A stretch of 64,000 bases of DNA from RGIG3701 sp030530205. GTDB lineage: Bacteria; Planctomycetota; Planctomycetia; Pirellulales; Thermoguttaceae. Positions 1 through 8,088 of this stretch are shown piece by piece; position 1 is the stretch's first letter; the number at the start of each line of letters is the position of its first letter. A program made the position numbers and the translations under genes. The stretch covers positions 124,001 through 188,000 of the forward strand of contig JAUMVK010000001.1 of NCBI GenBank assembly GCA_030530205.1, given 5' to 3'. The notes beneath the pieces were generated by a model that searched no databases, was not told the origin of the DNA, and saw only the letters and a program-made list of their open reading frames with translations.

Positions 1-1484
1 TTCACCTCACACACACGGGCGAGATTTTCGGCACCCCGCGCTACATGAGTCCCGAACAGGCGCAGGGACATAACCGGCTGGCGGACCATCGGGTCGATAT
101 TTACTCGCTGGGTTCCACATTTTACGAGTTCCTGACCCTTCACCCACTTTTTGGAAAAACGAATCACGTCGAGCTTTTGAAGAAAATCACGCAGGAGGAA
201 CCGAAGAAACTTCGGGCGTGGGATCCCGAAATTCCGCGTGATCTGGAAACGATTCTTCTCAAGTGTCTCGCGAAGCTGCCCACCGATCGTTACGAAACGG
301 CTGCGGAACTTTCGGCAGATTTAGAACGTTTTCTTGAAAACCTTCCCATCAAAGCACGACGGCCGGGTTTTTTCGAGCTGGCGACAAAATGGAACGCCCG
401 TCACCCGTGGTTTCTTCGTTTTGTCTTCCTGATTTTGATGACTCTCTGGCTTGGTCTGGCGATTAACCACCACCAGCTCAGTCAGGAGAAATCCCGAACA
501 CAGGAAGCTCTTGGCGAGGCCCAAGCCCGATTTGAGAAAGCCCGAAGCGCAGCCGACAAACTGGTGAAAATCGCAGAAGAAGAGCTTTCCACCGCGTCTT
601 CCCTGGAAATTCGCCGTGCCCGGCAGAAAGTGCTCGATACGGCTCTGGTTTTGTATCAGGATTTTCTCACGATCGACGAACTGGACCCTGAAACCGAGCA
701 GCAACTCACGTCGATTCGGAATTATGTTCAACAATTCATGGAGCTTTTGGCCGAGTCGGACGGTTTGCCGCCGATTTTCCTCCTGATGGACTACGATGTA
801 CAGACGGATTTGCAGATTACGCAGGAACAAAAGGAAAAAATCATGCGTTTTAACCGGGAATTTCGTGAAAAAGGTGAACAAATCTTCAGGAATTCCCGAG
901 ATGTAACTCAGGAAATGCGCGTTCAGGTAATGACCGAGCAGATTCGTTCAACTGATTCGTTCCTGAAAGAAGTTTTAACGAAGAATCAGAAAGCTCGCCT
1001 GCGCCAGATCCAGCTTCAAATCCAGCCAGAAAGAATTCTTGACGAAAATGTTCGCAAGGAACTTCAGCTCACGGAGGATCAAATCACCCAGCTTGAAAAA
1101 AAGCTGAGTATTTCCAATAATCGCCCGGGGCGTAATTTTGAGCCGTACCATCAGCCCGGTATTGCTCCGCGTCTCAACCGGACGGACACAAAAGCCCAAA
1201 TCCCTCAACCCCCGCAATCCAGGCCGACTCCTCCTCAATTTTCCCAACGGTCACAAAGAGGGGATTTTAAAGAGATCCTGACACCGGAACAGCTGAAGAA
1301 GTGGGAATCCATGAAGGGCAAAACGTTCAAAAGAATGAATCGCATGAGACCTCCTTTTGATCGAAATGGTTGGAGAAGACGCGAGGGAGAACCCAAGGAC
1401 ACAAAGGAACCGGCACAGGAAAAAAGCAACGTCGAAAATTCAACGGAGAGTTCCCTTTCTGAGGGACAAAAAATCACTCCGTGA
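1..1484 (+). CDS. Hanks-type Ser/Thr protein kinase, C-terminal part (5' end outside window)
   Basis: The frame is open at the left edge, so only the 3' part of the gene is present. The first residues are the end of a kinase activation loop and P+1 loop (GTPRYMSPEQAQG), followed by the helix-F signature VDIYSLGSTFYEF, which identify a bacterial Hanks-type Ser/Thr kinase. Counting from the MSPEQ methionine at position 45, the kinase lobe ends near residue 100 and one membrane segment follows at about 121-140. The remaining roughly 330 residues should be extracytoplasmic; they start as a charged coiled coil and carry three LTxxQ-like motifs (ITQEQ, LTEDQ, LTPEQ), as in Spy/CpxP periplasmic proteins. 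This suggests a receptor kinase that senses something outside the membrane, which is inference. The last 11 nt overlap the convergent regulator gene. Confidence 0.88.
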   Translation, partial: HLTHTGEIFGTPRYMSPEQAQGHNRLADHRVDIYSLGSTFYEFLTLHPLFGKTNHVELLKKITQEEPKKLRAWDPEIPRDLETILLKCLAKLPTDRYETAAELSADLERFLENLPIKARRPGFFELATKWNARHPWFLRFVFLILMTLWLGLAINHHQLSQEKSRTQEALGEAQARFEKARSAADKLVKIAEEELSTASSLEIRRARQKVLDTALVLYQDFLTIDELDPETEQQLTSIRNYVQQFMELLAESDGLPPIFLLMDYDVQTDLQITQEQKEKIMRFNREFREKGEQIFRNSRDVTQEMRVQVMTEQIRSTDSFLKEVLTKNQKARLRQIQLQIQPERILDENVRKELQLTEDQITQLEKKLSISNNRPGRNFEPYHQPGIAPRLNRTDTKAQIPQPPQSRPTPPQFSQRSQRGDFKEILTPEQLKKWESMKGKTFKRMNRMRPPFDRNGWRRREGEPKDTKEPAQEKSNVENSTESSLSEGQKITP

Positions 1485-1875
1485 TGTTGGATACATCAGG
1501 CTTGAAATACTGCAGGCCGCTTTGACGCAGTTCGTTGGGCGTATGTTTGAACTCACGTTTTATGGCCACACATAAGTGAGAAATGCTTCGGAAACCGGTC
1601 ATTTTCGCGATTTCCGCCAGTTTGAGGCGTGTACTGGTAAGAAGTTCCAGCGCTTTACTGGTCTGAACCTTTAAAATTTCCGTATGAGGAGAAGAATTCA
1701 GATACTTTTGGAATCTGCGTTCCAAGGTCCGCCGCGGGAGTTGGGTCGCTTCGACGAGTTCCTCAACACGCAAACCCTGGCATGCTTTTTCGCGGATCAT
1801 ATTCATCGCGAGAGCCAAAGCAGCATCGTTGATTTCGCCATTGGGGAGGCAGACCTTTTCGACTGGCAGTAACAT
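1474..1875 (-). CDS. AraC-family DNA-binding protein, HTH domain only
   Basis: A 133-residue protein that is almost entirely an AraC/XylS DNA-binding domain with two helix-turn-helix units: the first around VEELVEATQLPRRTLERRF and the second around LAEIAKMTGFRSISHLC, followed by the usual FKHTPNELR end. The family normally has an N-terminal ligand-binding domain (XylR-like members, 350-400 residues, are common in planctomycetes); here nothing in frame precedes the ATG before a stop about 40 nt upstream, so the sensor part is absent rather than overlooked. GGAGA lies 8 nt before the start. It probably regulates transcription, but neither its target nor its signal is visible. It may be a remnant of a longer regulator or a genuinely short one. 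Confidence 0.8.
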   Translation of the reverse strand: MLLPVEKVCLPNGEINDAALALAMNMIREKACQGLRVEELVEATQLPRRTLERRFQKYLNSSPHTEILKVQTSKALELLTSTRLKLAEIAKMTGFRSISHLCVAIKREFKHTPNELRQSGLQYFKPDVSNITE

Positions 1876-2038
1876 ATAATTTCTCCAATTATAAAACGGA
1901 ATAGTTTGAGTAGTTTAAGGGAGATTTCCGGAAAATGATTAGCCTAAAGTATCGTGATGAGAAATCTGAAAAAAATTTCCTTGGAAAACTCAAATGCAAT
2001 TTAATTGTTGCGTATTTTTGAAAAATCCGCCGTCAAAA

Positions 2039-2992
2039 ATGAAAATTTTTTATACGTTTTTTTTCCTGTTGCTCCTGTTGGCCCTTTTGATTTCAGGCCG
2101 TCAAATGAATTCCAGAATTCAAACGACGACTCTCCTCACCCGCCCTGTAGGAATCATGGGGACCACATGTTCGTTATGCGTCGTCGTGAAAAATTGTGAC
2201 CTCCAGCGGGGAAACAGACTTCTGAAAGAAGCAGAATGGAAACTCCGAGAGTGCGAGATGCTCACGAGTACCTGGATCGAAACGTCGGAAATCAGCCGCC
2301 TGAACGCCGCCAAAGCCGGGGAAATCGTGAGCCTGTCTCCATTTACAATGGCTTTTTTACGCAAAGCCTGCGAAGCTTATGAGCAGACTGACGGAGCGTT
2401 TGACATAACCTGCGGCAGACTTTGGCTTCACTGGAAAGCATGTGAAAAAGAAAACCGCCTCCCCACTCAGGAGGAACTCGATGCCATTCGCGCGGAATCA
2501 AACTGGAATAACCTGGAGCTCGGGCAGCCGGGAACGCCAGAAGAAAACTCCGTCACCAAACGAGCCGACGGTGTGTGCGTTGTAACCGGTGGTCTGGCGA
2601 AAGGAATGGCCATTGACGAGGCTTTAAAGACGCTTACAAACGATGGAGTCGCGCTTCACGCTTTCGTGGAAGTCGGTGGCGATGTGGCGACGTTCCTGTA
2701 TGAAAAGCCGGTCCAGATCGCGGGACCGGAGAAAAAAACCGTTGTTTGCCCAAACGGAGGAGTCTGCACAAGCGGTCACACGGCCCGGTTTTTTGAAATT
2801 CAGGGGCAAAGATTCAGCCAAATTTTAAATCCTCAGACGGGCCAGCCGGTCCCGCGCCGCTGGGAAATTACCGTGACCGCCCCGGACTCCTCGACTGCTG
2901 ACTACTGGGCCACAGCGTTGGAGGTCCTGGGGAAAGAAGGGGTTTCGATTCTTCCCGAAAACATAAAAGCAGAATTTCTAAGTACGAAATAA
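2039..2992 (+). CDS. apbE: FAD:protein FMN transferase (ApbE family)
   Basis: ApbE enzymes use FAD to attach FMN covalently to a threonine of partner flavoproteins such as NqrB/C and RnfG subunits, outside the cytoplasmic membrane. Family motifs are present in order: the flavin-site segment SEISRLNA, GAFDITCGRLW, the GGLAKGMAID motif, VEVGGDVAT, the CTSGH segment and ILNPQTGQPVP, ending with the usual ADYWATALEVLG. The ATG at 2039 gives MKIFYTFFFLLLLLALLISG, a hydrophobic export signal or anchor; an upstream ATG at 1994 would add 15 residues and spoil the signal, so 2039 is preferred. No lipobox cysteine is seen. No flavoprotein client is encoded in the window, so the substrate is unknown. 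Confidence 0.9.
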   Translation: MKIFYTFFFLLLLLALLISGRQMNSRIQTTTLLTRPVGIMGTTCSLCVVVKNCDLQRGNRLLKEAEWKLRECEMLTSTWIETSEISRLNAAKAGEIVSLSPFTMAFLRKACEAYEQTDGAFDITCGRLWLHWKACEKENRLPTQEELDAIRAESNWNNLELGQPGTPEENSVTKRADGVCVVTGGLAKGMAIDEALKTLTNDGVALHAFVEVGGDVATFLYEKPVQIAGPEKKTVVCPNGGVCTSGHTARFFEIQGQRFSQILNPQTGQPVPRRWEITVTAPDSSTADYWATALEVLGKEGVSILPENIKAEFLSTK

Positions 2993-3013
2993 AGTGAAAG
3001 ACCGTTTCCCGCT

Positions 3014-4333
3014 TTATTCCTCGTTTCGTTCTTCTCTTCTGGCGCGGATGAATTCCAGTCTCGCAGCAATTTCTGCCTCCATGCCGCGGCCGGTCGGGAA
3101 GTAGTAGCGGCGGTCCACGCCCAAATAGTCCTGCGCCGCGATGGCGTCCGGGTACTCGTGCGCGTACTGGTAGCCAACGTGGCCAAGCCTCTTGCAGGCG
3201 TCGAAATTATTGTCACGCAAGTGCATCGGAACGGGAACGACCCCTTTTTCCTGAACGTCATCCCGGGCGGCGTAGATCGCGTTCGTGGCAGAATTGGATT
3301 TTGGCGCTGTGGCCAGATAAATGACCGTCTGCGCCAGATTCAACTGGCACTCGGGAAGGCCGACCATTTCGCACGCCTGAGCGCACGCCACCGCCAGCGG
3401 GAGCGCATGAGGATCGGCGTTTCCCACGTCCTCAGAGGCCAAAATCACGAGCCTCCTGGCCAGAAAACGTACATCATCGCCACCTTCCAACATTCGGGCG
3501 AGCCAGTAAATTGCCGCGTCCGGGTCGCTGCCGCGCACGCTTTTGATCAGGGCGCTGATCACGTCGTAATGCGAGTCACCGTCGCGGTCGTGGCCGGTGA
3601 TCCGCTTCTGAACCGACTCGGCCGCCATTTCGAGCGTGAAATGAATGGGGTTGGCGAGAGTGGAAAGAACACCGATCTCCAGCGCGGAAAGGGCTCGCCG
3701 TGCGTCGCCTTCGGCCGTCTGGGCGAGGTACTCCAGCGCATCGTCGTCCATCTGGATCTTCATGTTGCCGAGGCCCCGCTCTTTGTCGGTCAGGGCGTTT
3801 CGCAGGATCGTCTTGATGTTTTCGATCGTCAGCGCGTGGAACTCGAAGAGCCGGCTGCGGCTCAGGAGCGCGTTATTCACGGTGAAAAACGGGTTTTCGG
3901 TCGTCGCGCCGACCAGCGTGACGATCCCCTCCTCCACGTCCGGGAGCAGAACGTCCTGCTGCGCTTTGTTGAACCGGTGGATCTCATCCACGAAAAGGAG
4001 CGTTCGCCGCCCTTCCGACGCAACCGTATCGGCCGCCTGGGTGAGTATTTCGCGCAGTTCCTTCACGCCGTTTGTCACAGCCGAGATCTGACAGAAATCC
4101 GCGTTTGACTCGACCGCCAGGAGTTTGGCCAGCGTGGTCTTCCCCGTGCCGGGCGGGCCGAAAAAAATCACGGAGCCGAGGCGGTCCGCCTTGAGCAGTC
4201 GCCGAAGAAGTTTTCCCGGAGCCAGAAAATCCTCCTGACCCACGAACTCATCGAGATTTCGTGGGCGCATCCGGGCCGCGAGAGGCTGGTTTTTACGGCG
4301 GTTTTCGTCTTCTATGGAATCAAAAAGCGACAT
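3014..4333 (-). CDS. rarA: Replication-associated recombination protein A (RarA/MgsA AAA+ ATPase)
   Basis: RarA is a clamp-loader-like AAA+ ATPase acting at stalled replication forks. The 439-residue protein has the family opening (LAARMRPRNLDEFVGQ), Walker A GPPGTGKTT at residues 59-67, Walker B LFVDEIHRF at about 113-121, sensor 1 (LVGATTENPFF), the arginine-finger region LLSRSRLFEF and the C-terminal tetramerisation part ending with the GYQYAHEYPD and YFPTGRG motifs. The start at 4333 is chosen because family proteins begin just before the 'RMRP' box and an AGGACC-type ribosome site lies upstream; the longer open frame to 4468 adds a segment without family resemblance. The length is normal and nothing is missing. 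Confidence 0.95.
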   Translation of the reverse strand: MSLFDSIEDENRRKNQPLAARMRPRNLDEFVGQEDFLAPGKLLRRLLKADRLGSVIFFGPPGTGKTTLAKLLAVESNADFCQISAVTNGVKELREILTQAADTVASEGRRTLLFVDEIHRFNKAQQDVLLPDVEEGIVTLVGATTENPFFTVNNALLSRSRLFEFHALTIENIKTILRNALTDKERGLGNMKIQMDDDALEYLAQTAEGDARRALSALEIGVLSTLANPIHFTLEMAAESVQKRITGHDRDGDSHYDVISALIKSVRGSDPDAAIYWLARMLEGGDDVRFLARRLVILASEDVGNADPHALPLAVACAQACEMVGLPECQLNLAQTVIYLATAPKSNSATNAIYAARDDVQEKGVVPVPMHLRDNNFDACKRLGHVGYQYAHEYPDAIAAQDYLGVDRRYYFPTGRGMEAEIAARLEFIRARREERNEE

Positions 4334-4490
4334 TTCAAAGGTCCTGAACGAGTAAACTTTGCAGGGGAAACCTGAACTTTGGGTTTCGTTTCGGCCGGGG
4401 TTTAGGCGGGCCAAAATGCGAACGGGATGAATTGCGAAAAAAACGAAAATTCTTGGGCTAAAGATCAAACCGGTCCCGCTTCAACGCGAG

Positions 4491-4610
4491 ATTTAAACAC
4501 GGATTTTCACGGATTAAAGGGATTAAAAGGATTCCTTCCGGGAAGACTTCACCCCTTCTTCTTTAAAAATCCTGAAAATCCATTGAATCCGTGGAAATCC
4601 GTGTTTAAAT
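4491..4610. repeat. Long imperfect palindrome, dispersed repeat family C, copy 1
   Basis: In the 391-nt spacer between rarA and the next gene, the left arm starts TTTAAACACGGATTTTCACG and the right arm ends with its near-complement (GGAAATCCGTGTTTAAAT). The inner part is rich in GGATT and AATCC units, so the whole 120 nt can fold into one long hairpin. A second copy with the same 20-nt left arm is at 47384-47475. An apparent open frame across this spacer (4427-4756) only translates the repeat and is not considered a gene. Nothing else was recognised in the spacer. Confidence 0.8.
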
Positions 4611-4724
4611 GGAATTCTGATGTGGTGTGCGCTTTCGGTTGGGCGCCGCGTACACGGGATTTTTGGGAGGAGGCTTTTCAGATCAACCCCCCAATTCCCC
4701 CGGTTCGCAAGCTAGCCTTGGCGT

Positions 4725-6164
4725 TTAATTGGAAGCAGTTTTTTCCACCAGGATGAAAACCCTTCCTTTCACCACGCTCGGCCCATCGACGGGTTCCCCC
4801 ACGGCTTCCGGCGGGAGGATCTGGACCAGCGGCCGGCCGGAACTCCCAGCGTTGGCCGCGTCGCGTGTTTCGCCTGCGTTTCCCGGGTCCCCGGTCTGGT
4901 TCTGGGCCTCGACGGTCTTCTGCGAGACGCTCAGCGTCCAGCCGCCGTCCGGTTTTTTCGTCAGTTCCTGCGCCCAGAACGTCCCCTTCTGAGGCGGAGC
5001 GAGGCGCGACTCCCAGGCCGGATCGCCGTAAAACGCCACCGTGTCGCGGTCGTAAAGGAGGCCCTGGACGTCACGTTTCTGGTCGTTGGAAAGCTCGTTG
5101 AAGCGCTTCTGGATCTCCTCTTTGGACTCTGCGGTGGTCAATTCCGGCAAAAGCTGCATCAGGCGGTACGTCAGCGCCTGGTTCGACGCGAAAAACGCCT
5201 CCGCGCACGTGAATTGGCCGGGCTGGCCGAGGTAGTATTCCAGCACACCCCAGCCCATGTAGCCGAACCAGGTCGGGACCGTGTAGCCGACGAACGCGTT
5301 CACGCCGAGGGAGTGGATCTCGGCCAGGACCATGCAGTCCCGGTCATCCACGTTTCCGATGAGGCAGTTCCCCGCCGCGATGTGGACTTTCGGGCCGTCG
5401 CACGTCACCGGGAACGGCTCACCCTTGAGCGGGCAGGCCAAATATTCACCGTTTTTCGAGCGGAAGCAGCCGTTTCTGTAGGAGTAGCCCGGCTGCCAGT
5501 CGTGGCTCGTGGCGTGGGCGGAGGTGAGGAAAAGGTCGGCCCCCTTCCAAGCCTCGGCCAGTGCGCGGGTCGTATCGCCCGGCCCGTCCGTATGGTCCGT
5601 AATGACCGCCTTGCCGTCCGGCCCCACCGTTTTCTCGACGTAATGGTTTTTGCGGCCTTCATCGTACCAGACCCCCGACTCGAAGAGTTCGAGCGGCATC
5701 GGGGAGATCCCCGCCACCCGGCGGACCGTCAGAGGCTCAGCGCAAGACGCGATCCGATGCGCGTCCTCCGGCGTGAACCCGGTGATGATCCCCCAGATCG
5801 TGTCCGTGTACGGGTCGTCGTTCAGGGCGCGGGTGAACAGATGGATCTGACGCACGCGCGTTTCGCCAAGCTCCTCGGGCCGAAGCAGGACGCACGTGTA
5901 GTACGGCATCAGTTCGCGCATCCGGCCGATGAAAGCCTTCAGCGCTTCTGCATCCGCGTCCAGGGCGGGGATCTCGACACGCTGAACGTCAAAGCGCTCC
6001 GCGTATTTCTTCTCAAGCGCCTGGGCCGATTTTTCCCACGCGGGGTCCGCGAAGGTTTCGGCAGAAGAAAGGACCGCGTAAACGGTCTTCTGTGGTGAAG
6101 TCTGGGCGTTGAGCGAGGCCGCAAGGCAGATGAAAACGGTGAAAAAAGTGAGTAAACTACGCAT
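4725..6164 (-). CDS. Secreted protein resembling clan CD (gingipain/caspase-fold) cysteine peptidases
   Basis: A 479-residue protein with a clear signal peptide (MRSLLTFFTVFICLAASLNA, cleavage near Ala-Gln). The central third has the layout of the caspase-hemoglobinase fold: a hydrophobic strand ending in histidine (LFLTSAHATSHDW) and, about 60 residues later, a second strand ending in cysteine (VHIAAGNCLIG), then a helix and the strand GVNAFVGYTVPTWFGY. That His and Cys would form the dyad as in family C25. The family assignment is inference from pattern; substrate and activity are unknown. The C-terminal 70 residues are low complexity plus a short strand-rich end. It lies 58 nt downstream of a phosphoesterase gene on the same strand, probably in one operon; both products are exported. 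Confidence 0.6.
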   Translation of the reverse strand: MRSLLTFFTVFICLAASLNAQTSPQKTVYAVLSSAETFADPAWEKSAQALEKKYAERFDVQRVEIPALDADAEALKAFIGRMRELMPYYTCVLLRPEELGETRVRQIHLFTRALNDDPYTDTIWGIITGFTPEDAHRIASCAEPLTVRRVAGISPMPLELFESGVWYDEGRKNHYVEKTVGPDGKAVITDHTDGPGDTTRALAEAWKGADLFLTSAHATSHDWQPGYSYRNGCFRSKNGEYLACPLKGEPFPVTCDGPKVHIAAGNCLIGNVDDRDCMVLAEIHSLGVNAFVGYTVPTWFGYMGWGVLEYYLGQPGQFTCAEAFFASNQALTYRLMQLLPELTTAESKEEIQKRFNELSNDQKRDVQGLLYDRDTVAFYGDPAWESRLAPPQKGTFWAQELTKKPDGGWTLSVSQKTVEAQNQTGDPGNAGETRDAANAGSSGRPLVQILPPEAVGEPVDGPSVVKGRVFILVEKTASN

Positions 6165-6222
6165 TTTAATAGGTCGTGAGTTAAAAACCAGGAAATTTAA
6201 CTGAAAGCCGTGAGGGGCGGAT

Positions 6223-7221
6223 TCATTGCTTTTCGAAAACGATTTCTTTGCCGTTCAGCGGGTCGGTCTCGTCGAGCGTCCAGAGCGTGAAGCGGTACGC
6301 GGTCGGCAAAATCTGCATCTTCACGGCCGCCGGCGGGGTCTGGAACGTTCCGACGCCCACGACTCCGGAGCTGGGAATGCTCAGGCTGCGCGGCGAGTCG
6401 GTCTTCGAACGGTAAAAATTATGGAAGTGGCCGTGGATCCAGCCCTGGAACTGCGGGAAGTCCTTGAACTGCGGGAAAAACGCCTCGACGTCCGTCGGGT
6501 GATGGCCGCAGAAGAAGATCGGTCGGTCGGCCGGCTGCGCCCTCAGCACGGACTCCATCCACGTGACCTGCTCGGGGAAAAAAGCGCCGTGGTAGCGCAA
6601 GTAGCCGTCGTTCTGGCCGTACTTTTCCTTTTGGGCGGGCGTGAACCACTTTTCCCAGTCGCCGCGCAGGGGGTCGAACGTTTCAAAAAGGACGAGATCC
6701 ACGTCCTTCAGCGAGACGCGAAACGCCTGCCAGTCTTTCGTCGGCGAGATGGAACGCGGGCCGAACTCGGAAAAAACGCGCAGGTAAACGTCGTTCTGCT
6801 GGGCCAGCTGCGGCCGGTCGTGGTTTCCCATGATTTTCGCGTACGGGATCCCCGCGTCGTCGAGCGGCTTGAGCGTTTCCTTGACCAGTTTGTACCCTTC
6901 CTCGGACGGGACGTTAATGTCGTCGCCGAGCATGATGACGTACGCCGGGCGCGGGTCCATCGCCACGATCCGGCTCACCCAGACGCGGAGATTCGCCAGC
7001 GTGTCGTACTCGACGCGGAATTCGCCCTCACGCCCGGTTTGCGTGTAGCTGAAATCCATCGATGGTCCGCGCTTCGTCTCGACCGGGGAGACGTACCGGA
7101 CCGAGGGCTTCACGTCGCAGTGGAAGTCGGAAAGGAACAGAACGAGGTTTTCGTCCACCGTCACCGCGTGGGCGAGGGTCACGAACGTCAGAAAAAAAAG
7201 GAAAGCGAGGAAACGTTTCAT
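6223..7221 (-). CDS. Secreted calcineurin-like metallophosphoesterase
   Basis: All five metal-binding blocks of the calcineurin-like phosphoesterase family are visible in order: SDFHCD, MLGDDIN, IMGNHDRP, FFCGHHP and WIHGHFHNF. These residues hold two metal ions that hydrolyse phosphomono- or diesters. The start at 7221 gives MKRFLAFLFFLTFVTLAHA, a good signal peptide with AHA cleavage; a further 12 codons upstream to 7257 are open but would bury the signal. The enzyme should act in the periplasm. The substrate is not evident; related exported enzymes in planctomycetes act on nucleotides, phospholipid head groups or sugar phosphates. The clan CD-like gene follows in the same direction. Confidence 0.88.
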   Translation of the reverse strand: MKRFLAFLFFLTFVTLAHAVTVDENLVLFLSDFHCDVKPSVRYVSPVETKRGPSMDFSYTQTGREGEFRVEYDTLANLRVWVSRIVAMDPRPAYVIMLGDDINVPSEEGYKLVKETLKPLDDAGIPYAKIMGNHDRPQLAQQNDVYLRVFSEFGPRSISPTKDWQAFRVSLKDVDLVLFETFDPLRGDWEKWFTPAQKEKYGQNDGYLRYHGAFFPEQVTWMESVLRAQPADRPIFFCGHHPTDVEAFFPQFKDFPQFQGWIHGHFHNFYRSKTDSPRSLSIPSSGVVGVGTFQTPPAAVKMQILPTAYRFTLWTLDETDPLNGKEIVFEKQ

Positions 7222-7297
7222 GATCGATTTCTTAAAACTGACTTGCACTTGACCCATAATTAAAAGACAAAGTAAGATACGTCGTTCCCGTAAAGGT

Positions 7298-8059
7298 TTA
7301 TTTCGTCGGGAAAGTGCCTTTTTCTACGTCCTTTTTATACGCCTTGCAAGCGCCAAGAATCGAGGAACGAAGATCTACGTACTGTTTCGCGTGTTTCGGC
7401 GTACGGTCTGAAAGTCCCAAAATATCCTGAATGACCAGAATCTGACCGTCACATTTCGGGCCTGAACCAATGCCAATCGTCGGGATCTCGAGCGCATGGC
7501 TGATCTCGCCGGCGATTTCATGATCGACGCACTCCAGAACGACCGCGAACGCCCCGGCGTCCTGAACGGCCAGCGCGTCCCGCATCAGTTCATCCCGCAC
7601 GCGCCGCATGGAATATTTTCCGAAGGTCTGGATTTTCTGCGGCAAAAGCCCGATGTGCGCAAGAATCGGAATCCCGGCGTCCACAAGCCGGGCAATCGTT
7701 TCCTTTTGCTGGAAAGAGGACTCGATCTTGATCCCGTGGCAGTTCGTTTCTTTTACCACTCGAGTGCAGTCACGCAGAGTTTCTACCCACGACTGATGAC
7801 CGCCGGGGAATGGAAGGTCTGCGATGACGAGCGTTTTCTGCACAGCGCGGCGAACGATCTCCGTATGGTAAATCATCTCTTCGAGCGTGACGGGAAGCGT
7901 GTTTTCTTTTCCTTGCACCACCATGCCGAGCGAGTCTCCAACCAGGATCGCATCGATCCCGGCCTGATCCACGAGCTGGGCCGTGGGGAAATCGTAGGCC
8001 GTCAGCATGGAAAGTTTGCGCCCGGTTTTTTTGACGGCGGTAAATTCAGGAATATTCAT
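7298..8059 (-). CDS. panB: 3-methyl-2-oxobutanoate hydroxymethyltransferase
   Basis: PanB transfers a hydroxymethyl group from methylene-tetrahydrofolate to 2-oxoisovalerate, giving ketopantoate, the first committed step of pantothenate and CoA synthesis, in the cytoplasm. The sequence is a complete, slightly short (253 residues) family member: LTAYDFPTAQLVDQAGID, the metal-binding GDSLGMVVQG, the Asp of IADLPFPGG, GIKIESS, AHIGLLPQ and the C-terminal GIGSGPKCDGQILVIQD. It lies 29 nt downstream of the LRR gene on the same strand, so the two are probably co-transcribed although no functional link is apparent. panC and panD are not in the window. Confidence 0.95.
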   Translation of the reverse strand: MNIPEFTAVKKTGRKLSMLTAYDFPTAQLVDQAGIDAILVGDSLGMVVQGKENTLPVTLEEMIYHTEIVRRAVQKTLVIADLPFPGGHQSWVETLRDCTRVVKETNCHGIKIESSFQQKETIARLVDAGIPILAHIGLLPQKIQTFGKYSMRRVRDELMRDALAVQDAGAFAVVLECVDHEIAGEISHALEIPTIGIGSGPKCDGQILVIQDILGLSDRTPKHAKQYVDLRSSILGACKAYKKDVEKGTFPTK

Positions 8060-8088
8060 GACTCACCTCGAAGCGAAAAACCATTCAT

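Noticed and set aside
3158..4108. 316-codon plus-strand frame opposite rarA
   Set aside because: Antisense of a well-conserved gene; no recognisable protein features.
4427..4756. 109-codon frame in the spacer after rarA
   Set aside because: It mostly translates the palindromic repeat C and runs into the end of the opposite-strand gene.
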